Positions 13,801-64,000 of a stretch of 64,000 nucleotides of DNA are shown in pieces. The translations under genes were made by a program, and so were the position numbers. How positions within the stretch are numbered: position 1 is the first letter of the stretch; the number at the start of each line of letters is the position of its first letter. The stretch is from positions 711,685 to 775,684 of the forward strand of contig VWZW01000481.1 of assembly GCA_013397115.1 (NCBI GenBank), given 5' to 3'. Origin of the DNA: Edolisoma coerulescens. Lineage: Eukaryota; Chordata; Aves; Passeriformes; Campephagidae. The notes beneath the pieces were generated by a model. It worked only from the letters and a program-made list of their open reading frames with translations, made no database searches and had not been told where the DNA came from.

Positions 13801-15827
13801 TTTCCCTTTCCACAGTTTTTATAGTGAAATGGAACTAGTTCTTAAAGTTTAGAGAGCAGTCATTAATAGGGCTGGGGAAGGAAGCAGGGAATGTGGTGCT
13901 CACCTTCACCTGACTATTCTATTATGCCGTTATAGTAACTTTAAGCAGCTGGGAGGGAAATTCGCAGGCTTTTTCTTCAGCCTCCTCTCCATCATCTGTA
14001 ACAATTTATAATCTTCCCTTGTTTCCCTTGAAAGTAAATGTCATTTCACTTTCTCCTTCATCTCCTCTTAATCTGTACCATACAAAAAGTTCTGTCTGTG
14101 CTTTCTGACAGGGTCAACTACTGCAGGCACATTGCAGTCGACCATACAGGAGCTTTGACAGCCAGTGCAGCTTTCCTTCCCTGCCACTGTGCATGCTGCC
14201 AGCAGCTTCTTCCCAAAGCCTTCCTTGTCCTCTGCTCTTTGGCTGGCATGTACTTTATCCTCATGTAGGATCTGATTTGCTATATTTTAAACATTTATTT
14301 TCTAACTTTAGGAAATTTAATTTTGATTTGTTTTGTGGATGTTCTTTCCCCCTTGTTATAAGCCTAGTGCATTAAAGAGAGAGTATAGAGTTCTCCCAGT
14401 CTCCACTTTAGCTCCTAAATCCGTGTCCTCCTTCCACAGTATCTCACTGGTTTTTATAGTCTTAAATCCCTTTCTTCAATTCTTTTCCTCTTCTCAGATT
14501 CTTTTTATGTCTTCCTATAGCGTGACAAAGTACTTGTGAGATTATGTTGATAGGATGCAACTTGATACACACAGTTCTAAAGGTACTTATATTTTCTTTT
14601 TAAAAACAATCTCTTTCCTGTAGTGGCCACAGTATGTTGTTTTTAAATCACGCATGTGTTATAAAAACTAGCTGCCCAGAAATGTAGTTAGTTTCTTGTC
14701 TATCTTGCATAAGTTTGTTGTAATTCATCTGATATGCCCCTGCTCCCAGGAGCTTAAAACTTTAAAAAATATTTAATAATGCTTTCCATATCTTTCCCAA
14801 AGGAAGCTACCCAGAAGAAATGTTCAGATTATTTGGGGCATAAATTAGAGCCTCTGATCCATTAAAATAAAAGCAACAAACAAACAACACCCTCCAAACT
14901 ACCAGACAGACTCAGTTGCATATTTGGTGGTGAAGACAGAGGGCAACTTGCACAAGTGATGCAAAAACTGGATTTGGGCTCTATTCTGTATTCATATTGG
15001 TCAAGCTCAGTGCAGCACAGCTTGCGTATGACATGGATTTAAGACTGTTAAGAGAAATGACTGTTAAACTACTTCGGGATCTGACATTAGCAGTTCAGTG
15101 TGTCCTGGATCACCATTGTCTCTCATCAGCTGGCAGGTACTGCTCCCTCTACAGCCTGCTAACTTGAGGAATCTTGTAAATGCATTGTTGATGACAGTAC
15201 AATATCAGCCAGTTCATTTCGAGTGTTAGATAACTTCACAAAACAGTAGATAACAGTTTAAAACTTAACTGCTCACTGATCATCTTAAGGTAGTTCTTAA
15301 AGAAAGTGTTTTATGTGGTTTGTTCTTGTGTCATGGTCTTTCCAGGGGATTGGATGTTGTCACTGGCTTAATGCTTTCTATGCTGCTTAAGGATTTACTC
15401 TTTTCCCCATCTGTTGCAAAGCATGGCTGTTACATGTGAGCAGAAAATACTGAAGATTTATTTTTAATTTCTTGTTTGAAATTTATTTCTGAGAAGGTTT
15501 GCTCTTTTGTAGAAATGTGCTTTGCTTCTTGGTAGAAGTTGTCACTAGTCTGAAGAAGAATCTTCAAAATGAGTCCAGAGCTTATGTGACACTGCAGTAG
15601 CCTGTTTCAGAATATTGAGTACTTAAAGAAAGGGATTAGCACCATATGCTGGTTTTAGCTGGAAACTTAGTAAAGTGTCTTTTTCTGTGGAAATACACTG
15701 TTGTGAATTTATAGCTAGGTTTTAAAAAAACTGGTTGTTTTAACCAGATACTATACACTGTAGAAGTCAAACAGAAGAGTGAAGGAAATGTAAGTAGCAA
15801 ATCCAGTCATTATATGCTGTAATAATG

Positions 15828-15965
15828 CAGAATCATAGAGTGCTTTGAGTTTAAAGACCATATGGTCCACAGCACACACACCCTACACACACACACACCC
15901 CATTGCCATGGTCAGGGACATCTTTCACTAGATCAATTGCACAAAGTCAGCCTGATGGTAGCCTT
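15828..15965 (-). mobile_element. CR1 LINE 3' terminal fragment, antisense
   Basis: On the + strand this begins AGAATCATAGAGT, the reverse complement of the CR1 terminal ATTCTATGATTCT-type end. It continues with 'TTTAAAGACCATATGGTCC' and, after a CA-rich interruption, 'GCCATGGTCAGGGACATCT' and 'CACTAGATCAATTGC', all matching in order the antisense CR1 3' untranslated region. The element therefore lies opposite to ARID2 and keeps only the last 100 or so bases. Substitutions throughout indicate an old copy. Confidence 0.8.
15873..15899. repeat. Interrupted (CA)n microsatellite inside a CR1 fragment
   Basis: CACACACA, then CCCTA, then about seven further CA units. It sits exactly where CR1 copies normally have a short C-rich stretch, so it probably grew by slippage after insertion. 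Confidence 0.85.
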
Positions 15966-18449
15966 TAGAACTATTCAAAATCATGTACAGCATAGAAGGC
16001 TCTGAGGTAAGAAAGGATAACATCTGGATGATTATTTAGGAAAATGTTGGTTTACTTGCCTGCATAATGCTTAATACACATACCATGTGACTTTTTTGCT
16101 TTCCATAATGAACTTTCTTCAGTCTTAGAAGTCCCTACCCTCTGTCTCTTGAAAAGGGACATTTAACATAAAATATGTTAATTGCAGAGCACTTATCTTC
16201 CCACAAGTTATTTCCATTCAAAATACTAGAAATACACTAAGCCTTACTGGGTTTATGCAGGATTTGAAAAGGCTGGTCAATCCACAGTGGAGGATCAGGT
16301 TTTATCTCCTCTAAACCCCAGACCAGCAGCAGAGACTATATATACTCCAGGCATTTTCTGATACTAAATACCTGAATACTGTTGATACTGAGGTGATTTT
16401 TTTTAGCCTTCCGATAAAAGAATAATTTCTCTTCCAGTATGCTCAACACATTTTTAGTATCTTTCTTAGTATCTCAGTTTTAGGTAAGATTAGAGTTTGA
16501 GTGATTTTATTGTGTATTTCACAACAGCATTCTCGTTGAGTAGTTTGTTAGATTTGTAATTTGTTAAAAGTAGAGCTATTGGTTTATTTTTTTCATTCTA
16601 ATACTCCAGAATTCTCTTCCTTCTGCCTTTAAAGCAATTCACAATGATTATCTTCAGTGACTGAGATGGATATTTTCCAACAGGGAATCTGATCTTTGGG
16701 CTTTATCTGTATTCATCATGCCCATTTGTTGTCTTTCTTTTATCTTTGTATATGTTCTAATGGCTTTACATTACCGTTATAAAAAGCAAAAAGAAAGTGC
16801 TTATAAATTCTTCATGATTATTGTGTAGTTGGTAATTCTAAAATATTTTCTGAAGGAGCAACACTTCATCTGTCGTTCTGCTTTCCTCATGCTTTATCAG
16901 AATTAGTGTTAAGCCAAAGGCCATCTGTGTAGCATTCAGTGGTGCTCTGGCTATATCTATATTAATGAATTAAGTGTGTCTGAGGCTAATTGACGTAACA
17001 CGGCTCATGTCCATAGTTCTAGCCCCAAAACCGGGTAGTTATATCCAAAGTTACTTCTGGGAATGGTCCCCTTACCAAGGATGGCTTTCTGAATGGTGGC
17101 TTTAAATTGCTTGAAAGAATGCTAATTGGCCTGGACAGAAGTTGTTCCAGGCACTTCCCTAACAGTTTAATGGTACAGGTAGTTCATTTCCATGCAGTGC
17201 AGTTGATTTTACTGGTATAGATGTGTAGCCTCTACAACTTTAGACAGCTAAATCAATATGTTACCTCTTTATCATCATTTCTCAATTTGCGCTTGGTTGC
17301 ATTCTCAGAATGCACTGGGATACTTTAAACCATATAACTGCGTATTGTTAGGTGATCAAAAAATGTAAAATCAGGCATTATTATTATTTTACTTTCAGTC
17401 TGGGTAGGTTTGTATTTATTCAAAGCATACAGGTATTTTTAGGTTGAGTGTTTTTATGAAGGTCCAGTTGCATTCCTTTTTACAAACTGATTTCTGGGAA
17501 GATTTTGAGACAAAGAAAGTACTCGCTCCCAAGGCAGCTTTTTCCTCTCCACTTAGACCTTAAAGAATTTTTATTCCTAGTGTGCAGAATCCCAGCAGGA
17601 TCCTCTTATTCGGATTGTTTTTTATTCCATTCTTATTTTTTTTGTTAATATTTGATCCATCTGGTAGAATGTTCAAGAATTAATTAATGTTCATATTTTT
17701 GTTTGATTTACCACATAAATAAGCACATGTAAACTAGTACATGTACTTTGATTATGTGGTCAGAGTGTGGAATACAGTTTGGCAGAGAAATTTTAAATAA
17801 ATTTAATTGCAGGAAAAGACTGATTTGTGATGAAGGCAGAAAAGTGCAACTGTTAAAGTTGCTGAATCTGTGCAGAAAGTAATGATGAAATTACTGATAG
17901 CTATGTGAGGTGAAAAAATGGCATGGCAATAAGTTTTTAATAAATGCTTGTAAAATCAATAAATTGAAGAAACAGACTACAAGCTTTAGGAATCAGTAAA
18001 TTCTATCTTTTTATTCTGTGCTTTATGTTTTTGGGGTTTTTTTAGTAACTGTTGAATAACACTGAAAGAAGTATTGTGGAAATGTTTACCGTGGTGGCTA
18101 GAGCAAATGCCAAAATCTAGAAAAGCTATTTCTAGGCTGCTGTTTTCACAAGATTTAAATCTACAATTATTGTGCTCTTGTATAATATCCTTCTAATTAC
18201 CAGGCTTGCTATGGGAACCTATTGGCCCTTCTTGTCAAAGTACTGCCAGAATGTGGCAAAGAGATTAGTAATAAGCTAGGGGGAATGGGCCATTTTCCAA
18301 TAATTAAGATAGTACTTTGACTCTGTGTAGTCTGGGCTTCCACACCTTGTTCTAGAAACAGCTGACATGTTTTTTGTCAGTGGTGTTTGATTAATATCCA
18401 TAAGCAGCATTTCTGTGGGCATACTTAAAATGAAATACACAAATGTGAC

Positions 18450-18575
18450 GTGTTAAAATTTTTTTATATTTTGAATTATTTTTTTAAAATTTAAATATCT
18501 TTTAATATTTTGAACATGAGGTGTTACAAAATTTTAATATATTTAATTATTTTTAAGTTAAAAGAGTATTTTTTT
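18450..18575. repeat. AT-rich block with an imperfect direct duplication
   Basis: A strongly AT-rich stretch in which a segment starting GTGTTAAAATTTTT (18450) is echoed by one starting GTGTTACAAAATTTT (18521); both run on into TATATTT and AATTATTTTT motifs. This looks like a degenerate duplication of about 70 bp. Confidence 0.45.
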
Positions 18576-19794
18576 CTTAATACTGCATTCTGAAAAATGT
18601 GTAATATTCCTAAATTTCAAAAATGTGCAGGTAAGTATTTGCAGTTGAAAAGGAGCATGCAAGTCTTTGCAGATGAGACAGATTACAGTTTAGCAAAGTG
18701 TTTTGAATAAGTGTGTAATTGTAATTTTAAGTATGTGATGTGTGACCATTCACATGTTGTGGTATTTTGCTAGATTATGCCTTTATAAGATAAATTTGTT
18801 CTACATAGCCAAGACAAGGTAAGTGGCAATTACCATCTGTGATAACATAGCGAGCTGTGTTATTTATAATGGTTTGAGAGAAAGCCAAAGAACTGGGAAT
18901 TCTTGATGGGATAAATTCAGGGCATTATTGTTGTGAAAATAACTTTGGTGTAATGCTTAGCAGGCACAAAATTAAAGAATTTACTCCTTGCATACAAAAC
19001 CGTCTAGTCAGGTTTCTCTGAAAACAGTAATGAAGTCCGTGAAAGTTTGAAAGTAAACTGTTCTTGTGAAAAAATACCAGCTCTCTCTATTTGCATGTTT
19101 GATAATGGAACTGTGAACTAAAAAAACCAGGGAATCGCTTCCTTAATCGTATGTACTACAAGGCCAGCTTGCATCCTGAATTTGGGAAAAAAACCTAAAA
19201 CTGCATTGCCATAGAAATTTTGTCTTTAGTGAGAACAGGTCTTCTTCAGTTTGTGCTCTGATAGAACATTGTGTTGCTCTAACAAGTGTTTCTTTCTCCA
19301 CTTTATTTAAATTTCATAATAGTTAAATAATATGAGGAGAAGAATGGTCAAATGAAGCTATACTTGTTTATAATATGTGTAATTTTCTTCACAGAGTTAA
19401 TGAAATATTTGTAGGTTACTTATAAAGGCCAGTTAAACATCTCTTCATGTTCACCATTCTGAAAGTTACACAACTTCATACACAATATACATTAAATGGG
19501 TACTTGTGTATTTGCAATAAAATGTCTTCATATTTGTAGTTGCTTGTCTCAAGAAATACTTTTGGAACACCTGGTCATTAATCTCTGGTCTTCAAAGTCT
19601 ATAATGTGTTTAATACACTTTTGGTTGATTCTAGTCTTGGGAGTATTTAATAGATTTTTAACTTCTATATTTGACAAAATATAAGCCACTATTTCTTAAT
19701 GGAAGCCCCCATCTTTAAAACATGCTCTAAGTTATCACATTGTGTAGGAATGATAACTTTGTTCTGATTTTTGTTTGAAGTAAGTATGTATTTT

Positions 19795-19818
19795 ACATAT
19801 ATATATATATTTATAAAT
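19795..19818. repeat. (AT)n microsatellite
   Basis: An uninterrupted alternating AT run of about 15 bases followed by TTTATAAATA, within intron 3. Confidence 0.85.
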
Positions 19819-22800
19819 ACATTTTAAACTATCCTGTTAAATACACTTATTAGATAAATAAATCAGTTGGCAAAATGCCACCCACTCCTAGGATATGTTT
19901 GTGAAGGAATCCACATAAACAAATTATTTTTATTTTACTGTTTGTCTTGGTACTTCACTTAGTGACCTAGTGTTCACTGAATGCAAGCTTTTGCATTCTG
20001 TGCAGACTCTGTTTTACAAGACATGCTGTTTATAACTCATGCTATGTCAGAAGCTGTATTTAGTTGAAAATTTCATTATTACTGTGTCACAATACATATT
20101 ACAGTGTAGAGACATTCATTTGTATTGCTGCCAGCTTTGCAGTGGATACATGAATACTTGAAATTGTTGTAGTGGCTTTCATAATGTGTTGGTATTTGGG
20201 GTTTTGGTGGTGGTCTGAAATACTGCCCCACTGGTGTGGGCAGTAGTGTGTTGTGACTGTGCTATGGGCACACCACACAATGCTTAGTTATAATTTCCTG
20301 CATGTGCCTACAGGGGTTCCTAACTTGTGGTACCATTTGTATTAGTACATCTTTGCCATTCAGTTGCTCTTGTGTTCGGGCACTGTGGAGAAATGTAGGC
20401 AGTAGTGTAGATTATTTCTGAAAATAGAGAAACTTTGGGGTTTTTCAAGATTTTTTGAAAATGTGATGGAGATAATAACTAATCTAGAGGGTTCTGATGT
20501 TTTGCTTGAAGAGCTAAACTCAGACTGCAATTATACTTGAGACTTGATGAGCTGTCATCCTAGATGGAAACAGAATGACTGTAGTTTTAGTAAGAGGAAT
20601 ACGTCTGGGAATTGCCTTTGTTGAAAAGATAAAGACTGGAGAATTAATACTGTTAGTAATTGCACAGCTCAGATATTCCTGGATATGAAGCCCATCGGGT
20701 CTGATGAAGCAGCCACTGAAAGCAGTAAGAGGTGTTGCTGGATTTGAATTGTTTTTGGCAAGCAGTGGGAATGCAGTAGAAGAGTTAGTTCTGTAAAAGA
20801 AGTTTGGCCACAGCTGTGGATCACAAGTAGATTCAGTGTAAATAAAATTAAGAAATAAACGAAGACAAGCTTGTGTAGCAGTGTATTTATCTGGAATCTG
20901 TTGGAGTTGCTGGTATGCAGTTTCTTCAGACACTGATGTCATTCTCCAGCCACCTCAGTCTTTTGAAACTGCACTCCAGCATAAGCACTTCAGTTGGATG
21001 TCATATATCTTTTATTGTTTCTCTTCGAGGCTGGAGCATTATTAGTATGAAAACATAAAATAGTGTCTTAATTTCTTTCCTCTCGGTGTTCCTATAGATA
21101 TTAAGAAAGTATTTTCATTGACTTGAATGATTTATTTTTTTTCTTGGAAGCATTGAATCTTTTTCTTCTCGTAATGTCTAACAAAGTGAAATTTGCAGGG
21201 TTACTGATGCTCATAACTTTTACACTTCTTCCAAGAAAATTTAACAAAGATTGCCTTAGAAAAGATTCAGAACTTCATGAAGGCATGTATTTGGGTTTCC
21301 TCTCTTTGCAAAGGTTTCTTGATGGGATAAGAATTTTTTAACCAAATTTCAAGCAAACTACAAATTGGACCATCTATCATGTAATCTCATGTGTTACAAA
21401 ATGTGTTACGAAATGTTAACATATTTAAATTCCATTTAAATGCAATTATAGTTTGTATGTGGTTATGTATAAAGGGCTTGGGCTGTTTTATCTGCACAGG
21501 GCCTTCTGAGTTTGCTCACAAGTTTCCTAAAGTGTGACAGAATCTAAACAGGGTGGAGGCTGGATGGTAGAACCCCTGGTATGGTGTGTATGGTCTGATG
21601 GGCCCACATGGGAGCTCATTCCAAACAGGCCAGCTCAGGTTGGTTGGGGCAGTGTCCTGCATGCACGTTGTGGGACACTCTGCCAGGTGTTTGAAAAGCA
21701 CAGCTACTGGAGTTTTGTACTCATCTGGCAGGCTGCCCAAATACAGCATTAAGAGTCTTGATTTGTCAGCCTGTCCTATTAGGTGGTCACAATAAACCAG
21801 AAATCAAAGAAAGAACGTTGAGAATCACATGTGGAGTGTTTCACTGGGAACCTTACGTGAGATAGTCAGTTTCTGAGTTAGACAAGGTGAAGATGGAAAA
21901 CGCAAATGTTGTTTTTGAAGGATTCAGCTGCAAGCATCAGTTCTGACAGTAATTGGGTTTAACTGTTGAATTGGAATTCATGGTGCCCTCAGGGCCAGGG
22001 AAAAAAAACAACCAACTGAAAAGATTGCTGATGACACTGGCAAATCACTCAGACATTAAATCAAATTTGAGGCAGTTTGTTGGTGTACACTGGAAGTTTG
22101 AGCAGAGCCTTGGAGCAGGTTGTTGTGTTTGCCATTTCCAGAAACTACTTAGGATAATTCTTGGGACAGGAATTTAGTAAGTGAACATCTATGAGATGAG
22201 TAAATCAGTTGAACATGGGGCAGCTGCAGCAGCAGCTTTGTCAAATTCTAAGCAGGAGTTTCATTGCGGAGTATGGCACCAGTCTCCACTGTGTGTGCCA
22301 GCAGCAGCAGAGTCAAGCGTAAATGCTTTGGCCCTGCTGAGGAACAGCCTTCTATGGGATTAAAATACTGCCTGCTATTAGGTTTCATAAATGGATTGGG
22401 TTTTCAAGTAACGGTATCAGGCATAGAATCAAGCTACAGGACTGCAATGGATTTTCTAATAAAGATGGTATCTTTTTAGAAAGGTTGCAGCTTTTGATTG
22501 GCACCATAAGTTCGTGAGTTGCCATGAGTTCCTTAGTCCTCAAGATCAGAGCAAGAGTCATGTCGAATTAGAGGCAAAGAGAGACTTTATGCAACAATTC
22601 TCACTTAAGGTAACACAAACTGGAATATTCAGTAGTGTGAAATCCTTATTGCAGTCAGGATTTTGTCTCATGATTATCTAGGATGTTGTTGTTATTAGTA
22701 TTGCAAAGAGGGAGAGGGAGTACAAGAGAATGAGCAGGAAGTGCATGTCTGTCTTGCATTATAATGGAAAGTTTTCAGGCAAAAAGAAATGGTTCATGGT

Positions 22801-25800
22801 CACTGTTGTCAGTCCCCCACTGTAATGCTGTTAGAAAGACTGTTTCAAGACAGGTGAGGTGGAGACCTGTGGTAGAAATGGTACCTGCTCATTCTTTAGC
22901 TGAATACAAAGATGAGGAGGGAACTGATAGTTGGACTGTTGATAGTTCATGTCTGCATGTGATGTTTTGCCATATTTTGGCTTAATATATTCAGTGGATT
23001 TACTGTGTCTTGGTAAAGGGAGCCAAAATATCCAAATGAGGCAGATGTTTTATACTGTTATGTGGAACAGTTTCTGGTATACTCCAAGCCCACTCAGGCT
23101 ACTGTTAATAGGAAATTCTACATGCCCCTAGATGTGTACCTAGTTTAGACTTCTTTTTGTTAGTATCTTTTCCCAAATATCTGAAAACAAGCCTAAAAAT
23201 CACTGGGCTGAATAAAAACCTGTGTTATTACTAAATAAGTATTTTTCATGGATAGAAATATTACTCATCTTCATAGAACTTTTTTCTCACAGACTTGAAT
23301 GGAACAAAGTGACTTACTGAAGTTCTGTCAGAGGAACAGAGTGTGTAATATGTTAATTTGATTTTCAGAGAGATACGATCTTTTGATTTCCAAATCAAGA
23401 GATCCTTAAAGTAACCAAGTTTTCAGAAAACATTGAAATCACTTGCCCTTCAAAAAGTAGCCAGCCTGCACGTCTGTCTCTGGTTGCCCATGTGTTTTCC
23501 TATTTTTAAGTATTTTGCATATCCTGTTGTTCTAGCTATTTACCAGAGATGTGTTTGTGTTTTGTTGGTTTTGGGGAGTGGTGGTGGTGGTTTTTTGTTT
23601 GGGGTGTGTAGCTTTTTAAAAATTTATTTGTTGTTCCATTTATTCCTTTATTTAATTTAAGTTAAACCTCTCAGAACAGAGGAGTGATCCAAGCTGAAAG
23701 GCCAGAAGTGGCTGTAAGTGGGTTTCATTGCATTTTAATTTCTTGAATATTTTGGTTCGTGTGTGCACTGGGTAACACCAGTTCAGGGTGCCATGCTAAC
23801 AGTGTGGAGCATCTTTCCACATGTGTACAGAAGGCAGTTTTACTTATTACTCCATCTTCACCAAGGCTTCAACATAGTTAGTACTTAAGTGGGCTTTTTT
23901 AAAGACATCTTTTAAACTTTTCTATCCCGTATACATTGTTTGTTTCATTGGTAGTTTCATTCTGGTCTTTGATTTAGTTAGTTGCTTTAATTCTCATTTG
24001 TACATACTAGCTGCATCTTTCTCTGTCGGGACCTAATAGTTCAGTTGGTATTGAAACTGAAAGAGAAGATTAGAAGATTGAGACCTGTGTTGTTGATGTT
24101 TACTACCTGTGACTTTGTGAAATTAAGGAAGCATTTTGAATTCCTGAAAACGTTTTTCTGTGATCAAAGTATACCTTTCTTGCCTATAACTACCAATTTA
24201 ACTTGTTTTGAAACATGAAATTAGCCTTTTGCAACTGATTATAACGTGTGAGCATTTGCACAACTGTTTTTCAGTAATAGAAAAGCTCCATTTATTATTT
24301 TTAAATTTCTTGTATATTTAGAGCAAGACATGTGTTTATGCTAAACTGTTCTGCTGTTTGCATAGTAGCTGTATGCCAGACTGTTGAGATTAGAATTTAA
24401 GACTAGTAAAGGTCATGTACAAGCTAATTTGCAAAGCTTCTTCTCTATGCTGAAGTTCTAGGTCATGCTTTCTCTCTGCAGGAAACAAAAGGAATTTTTG
24501 GAGGATTGAGGTCTGTACAGCTGTCTCTAAACAGTTGGTACTTACGTAGCATAAAGGAATCATACTGAAGAGTCTATTACAGTCTGGTTATTATACTTGA
24601 AATTTAGTATTACCGTGCTGTTAAACGCAATGGATTGGAAAATAGTGTAACGTCCTCCCTCAATGCTAGGAACATCTTAAAGAGAATAAAGTGTGTTAGA
24701 GGTGGGGAAAGTATTTCTGTCCTTTGGTTTGGGGTTTGGGTTTTTCTTGGGATGGGAGGAAGGCAGGGTTTAGCCTTTGTAACTGATGCTTTGGGATTAT
24801 TGAAGGCTTTATTTTGTTTTGTTTTTGACTTTTCCTTGGCAAACTTGATAGTTTGGGGTGAGATAAGAAAGGAGGATTGTTCTTCGAAGAGGTGGAACCT
24901 CAGTAAATGGAATAACAGCAAAAAGAGCTCAGAATTTAGTAAAGTGAAGTTGGTCCTTGCATTGGCGTAGGGAAAAATTAGATCATCACTTAAAGTTAAT
25001 TTGAATCGTGGTTTCCTGTGAAATGCTTAATAAGACATTGTGAGAACTTTGTGACAGTTGTCAACACTGAACAAATTATGACCATTTTAGTTTGCAAATG
25101 TCTTTTAATGTGTACCTAAATTTTTTTTAGGGAGGGAAGAAAGGAAGTAGATTCTTGAACTTTGAGATTTTCTGTGTTCAGTGGAACTGTTTTAACACAT
25201 TTTAATAAAGTAGATATTAACAGAGGAGAACATCTAGGGTATTCATATTGTTCAGCTTGGCTGGAACATGGCTTTAATAAAAAGCATAAGGTTAAGTATA
25301 TATGTTCCATATAAAACTATGGAACAACATGAATTATTTTATTATATATACAGCTTTTTAAAAAAAAAATGTTTAAGTAGCTATTCAGTCTTGGCAGAAT
25401 AGACAAGTCCAGAATAATTTGCAGACTGTATTTTGAGTACCAGATGTGGTTCTGTATAAGGATTTTTACTTCATCTTATTAAATGTTGTTATGAAATTGT
25501 ATTTCGGTAATGAAACTGTTTTAAGCTCAAGCTTTGACTCAGACCAACAAATACAAGGAAATTAGCTCTAGCCTCAGCATTTATTAGACAAGCTACAGCA
25601 GTGTAGCTTCTGCCAGTGTAGAAATGGTACATGTGCCATCCTTGGCTATGTACACCTGCTGTTTTCCCCTGCACCAGATCTGGTATTCATCTGACCCCTG
25701 TTCAGTTTGAAAAATTACTGGAAAGCCAATGTAGAATCCTCCTACTTTTCTGAATGAGTTCTCTGAAGGGTGAGTGACTGGACAGAAGAAGGGAAGGTCA

Positions 25801-27502
25801 AGCTGTCTTTGAACTATTCCTTTTGATCTTTACCATAAATGCACAGGCTCTGTTAGTTAAAATTGATTGGATTACAGATTTGCTTCATCTGGATATAATG
25901 TAAGCTAAAGGAAAGAAGTGGGATAAAAGGGTAACGAAATGTAGGGGAAGAGAAAACTTAGGATTTAGATTTTAGGACAGTTGAGCTATGACTTTAAAAA
26001 AGTTATAAACAATTTTAGAAGGTTTTACTTTCTTTGCTCATATTCAGTTGGAACTTAACTCACATAAATGAGGATTTTTAGTTTAAAGATAAAAGCAACC
26101 ATATCTAAATGTAGTTTTTAGTCTTTTAAAATCCCTAAAAGCAAATGATTGTGCTGGGGAGATTTTTGCTTAACTCATTCAAGAGTTTATGTAACAAGGA
26201 GGGGGCTATGGCAGTGGTTCATGTAACAATAACATATATAGTACTTTGAATATCTTGAACTCTAGTCAGATATTAATCATATTTCCATGTGATACAATAC
26301 AGCATGACATGCCTTATTAGCTCTGATATCTTTCCTTTCTTCTGAAATGCACTCTTTTCTTAAGAAAAAATGTATTTGCTAATGTGTTAAAGGTGTGGTT
26401 ATGTTGTTGATATCTCACTTTGTGAAATAATTACTGATTTAATGAATGTGAAATATTCCTCAGAGGTCAGTGGGAATACTGTTTTCTTAAAATCTTTCTG
26501 ATTTACCATGAGTTAATTACTTCGGTGTCTACTGACAAAAATTACACCAAAAGCTTACTCATATAGTAAATACTTTAGCATATACAAAGAGAAAGATAAA
26601 CGTTTTAAATTATTTTCTGATTATACAGTTTTTTTATTATGATTTCATTGACTTGGTATTGTCATTTTTTAGCACAATTAAAATCTGTAAATTTAGGCAG
26701 CTTTGATCTTGACTTTATTTCATAAAGGGTTTTGCAACTACGTATCACTGTGAAGCTAAGGCTGCAGTGGACATTTTAAGTTGACTTTGTATTTTGGAGT
26801 GTAGAAAGTTCTGAAAGTTACATTTTTAATGCTAAATTAACTGTTATTTGAGATAATTTACAGAGCTGCTTGCCTGTTTACTTTTGATATGTATAACTTC
26901 TGTGCTTGAAGTCCATTCTTTGTACAGTATATCAGCTTTTTTTTCTTAAGGGGTTCAAAGAGATTTCCAGTAGTTATTAGCTGCAGCTATGGTTCTCAAG
27001 TTCTGATCCTCAACTGCTGCCCTTGGTATTCCTGCCTGAATTCTCTTACTCTTGTGTAATTGTTAGGAGCCAGTGTACAGTTTCTCTTTAAACAAGGCAA
27101 AAAGAATTAAGTATTTTTCTGGGCTTGACCTCAGTATATGTATTGGTAACCTGCACAGAGTAGTTTTTGTGATGCTTTCACCTGCAGAGTTATTTTGAGT
27201 AGCAAAACCTGGTTTGGGAAAAATAGACTTCATCACAAAAGGGCTCAATTGGTTGCAATTTAGCTAAGTATCATTGTTGAAAAATCTGAAAAATTTGGTA
27301 TCTAAAGCAGTAATTAAACATATCTACATTTTCTCTGTCACCTATTGTCAGTCTGACACAGGTTTTGTTTTTTACCCCTTTGATTATTGTTTCCAGTAAA
27401 TAAATCTTCATGTTTCTACAGATTGCTTCCTTTGGCAGTTCAGCTTTCGGAATGAAAGATATAGCTATACTAAAAACATTTTTTTATATAATTTTACTTC
27501 AG

Positions 27503-64000
<36,498 letters not shown>

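Larger units (their letters stand above)
1..27502 (+). other. ARID2: ARID2 intron 3, 3' portion (no coding exon seen)
   Basis: No stretch here matches ARID2 exons 1-3 or any other protein I recognise; open frames are short and of random composition. Human ARID2 also has a very long intron 3, so a gene-free 27 kb fits. It contains an old sense CR1 tail (about 5235-5612), an antisense CR1 tail (about 15828-15965), simple repeats near 6840, 7800 and 19795, and an AT-rich block at 18450-18575. It ends in a pyrimidine-containing acceptor with AG at 27501-27502. The rest is ordinary AT-rich intronic sequence in which I see no further feature. Confidence 0.85.

Noticed and set aside
24610..24970. 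Overlapping 103- and 111-codon frames on opposite strands
   Set aside because: They are mirror frames of the same G/T-rich intron sequence and neither resembles a protein family.

Overview
This is vertebrate nuclear DNA, most likely from a bird. It is AT-rich (my impression, not counted) and intron-rich, and its only recognisable dispersed repeats are CR1 LINE copies, the usual avian and reptilian type. The introns are compact and rich in the T/G runs typical of bird introns. Reptile groups that also carry CR1 (crocodilians, turtles) cannot be formally excluded.

The window holds one recognisable gene, ARID2 (BAF200), the defining subunit of the PBAF form of the SWI/SNF chromatin remodeller, on the + strand. 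Seventeen consecutive coding exons were placed by matching conceptual translation to the known ARID2 protein and checking splice sites and reading phase at every junction. They correspond to human exons 4-20 and encode 1681 whole codons plus one partial codon at each end. Exons 1-3 (most of the ARID domain) lie upstream and the short last exon lies downstream. If the missing exons have human lengths, the full protein would be about 1824 residues, against about 1835 in human.

Layout: 1-27502 is the 3' part of a very long intron 3 with no exon, holding two old CR1 pieces and simple repeats. 27503-31586 holds exons 4-6 (end of ARID, start of the armadillo-like region). 36368-38814 holds exons 7-11 (armadillo-like helical region). 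39894-41755 holds exons 12-14 (RFX-type winged helix). 42131-44961 is the giant exon 15 (Gln/Ser/Pro/Thr-rich disordered region). 52479-63389 holds exons 16-20 (two C2H2 zinc fingers and the conserved C-terminal helices). Introns 16 and 18 carry further CR1 copies, one with an open reverse-transcriptase core.

I found no prokaryotic-type system, CRISPR array, RNA gene or second protein-coding gene. The points most worth following are a possible intronic polyadenylation site after exon 15 that would give a zinc-finger-less ARID2, a weak exon 14 donor, a G-quadruplex candidate in intron 5, and a hairpin/tandem-repeat cluster in intron 15.
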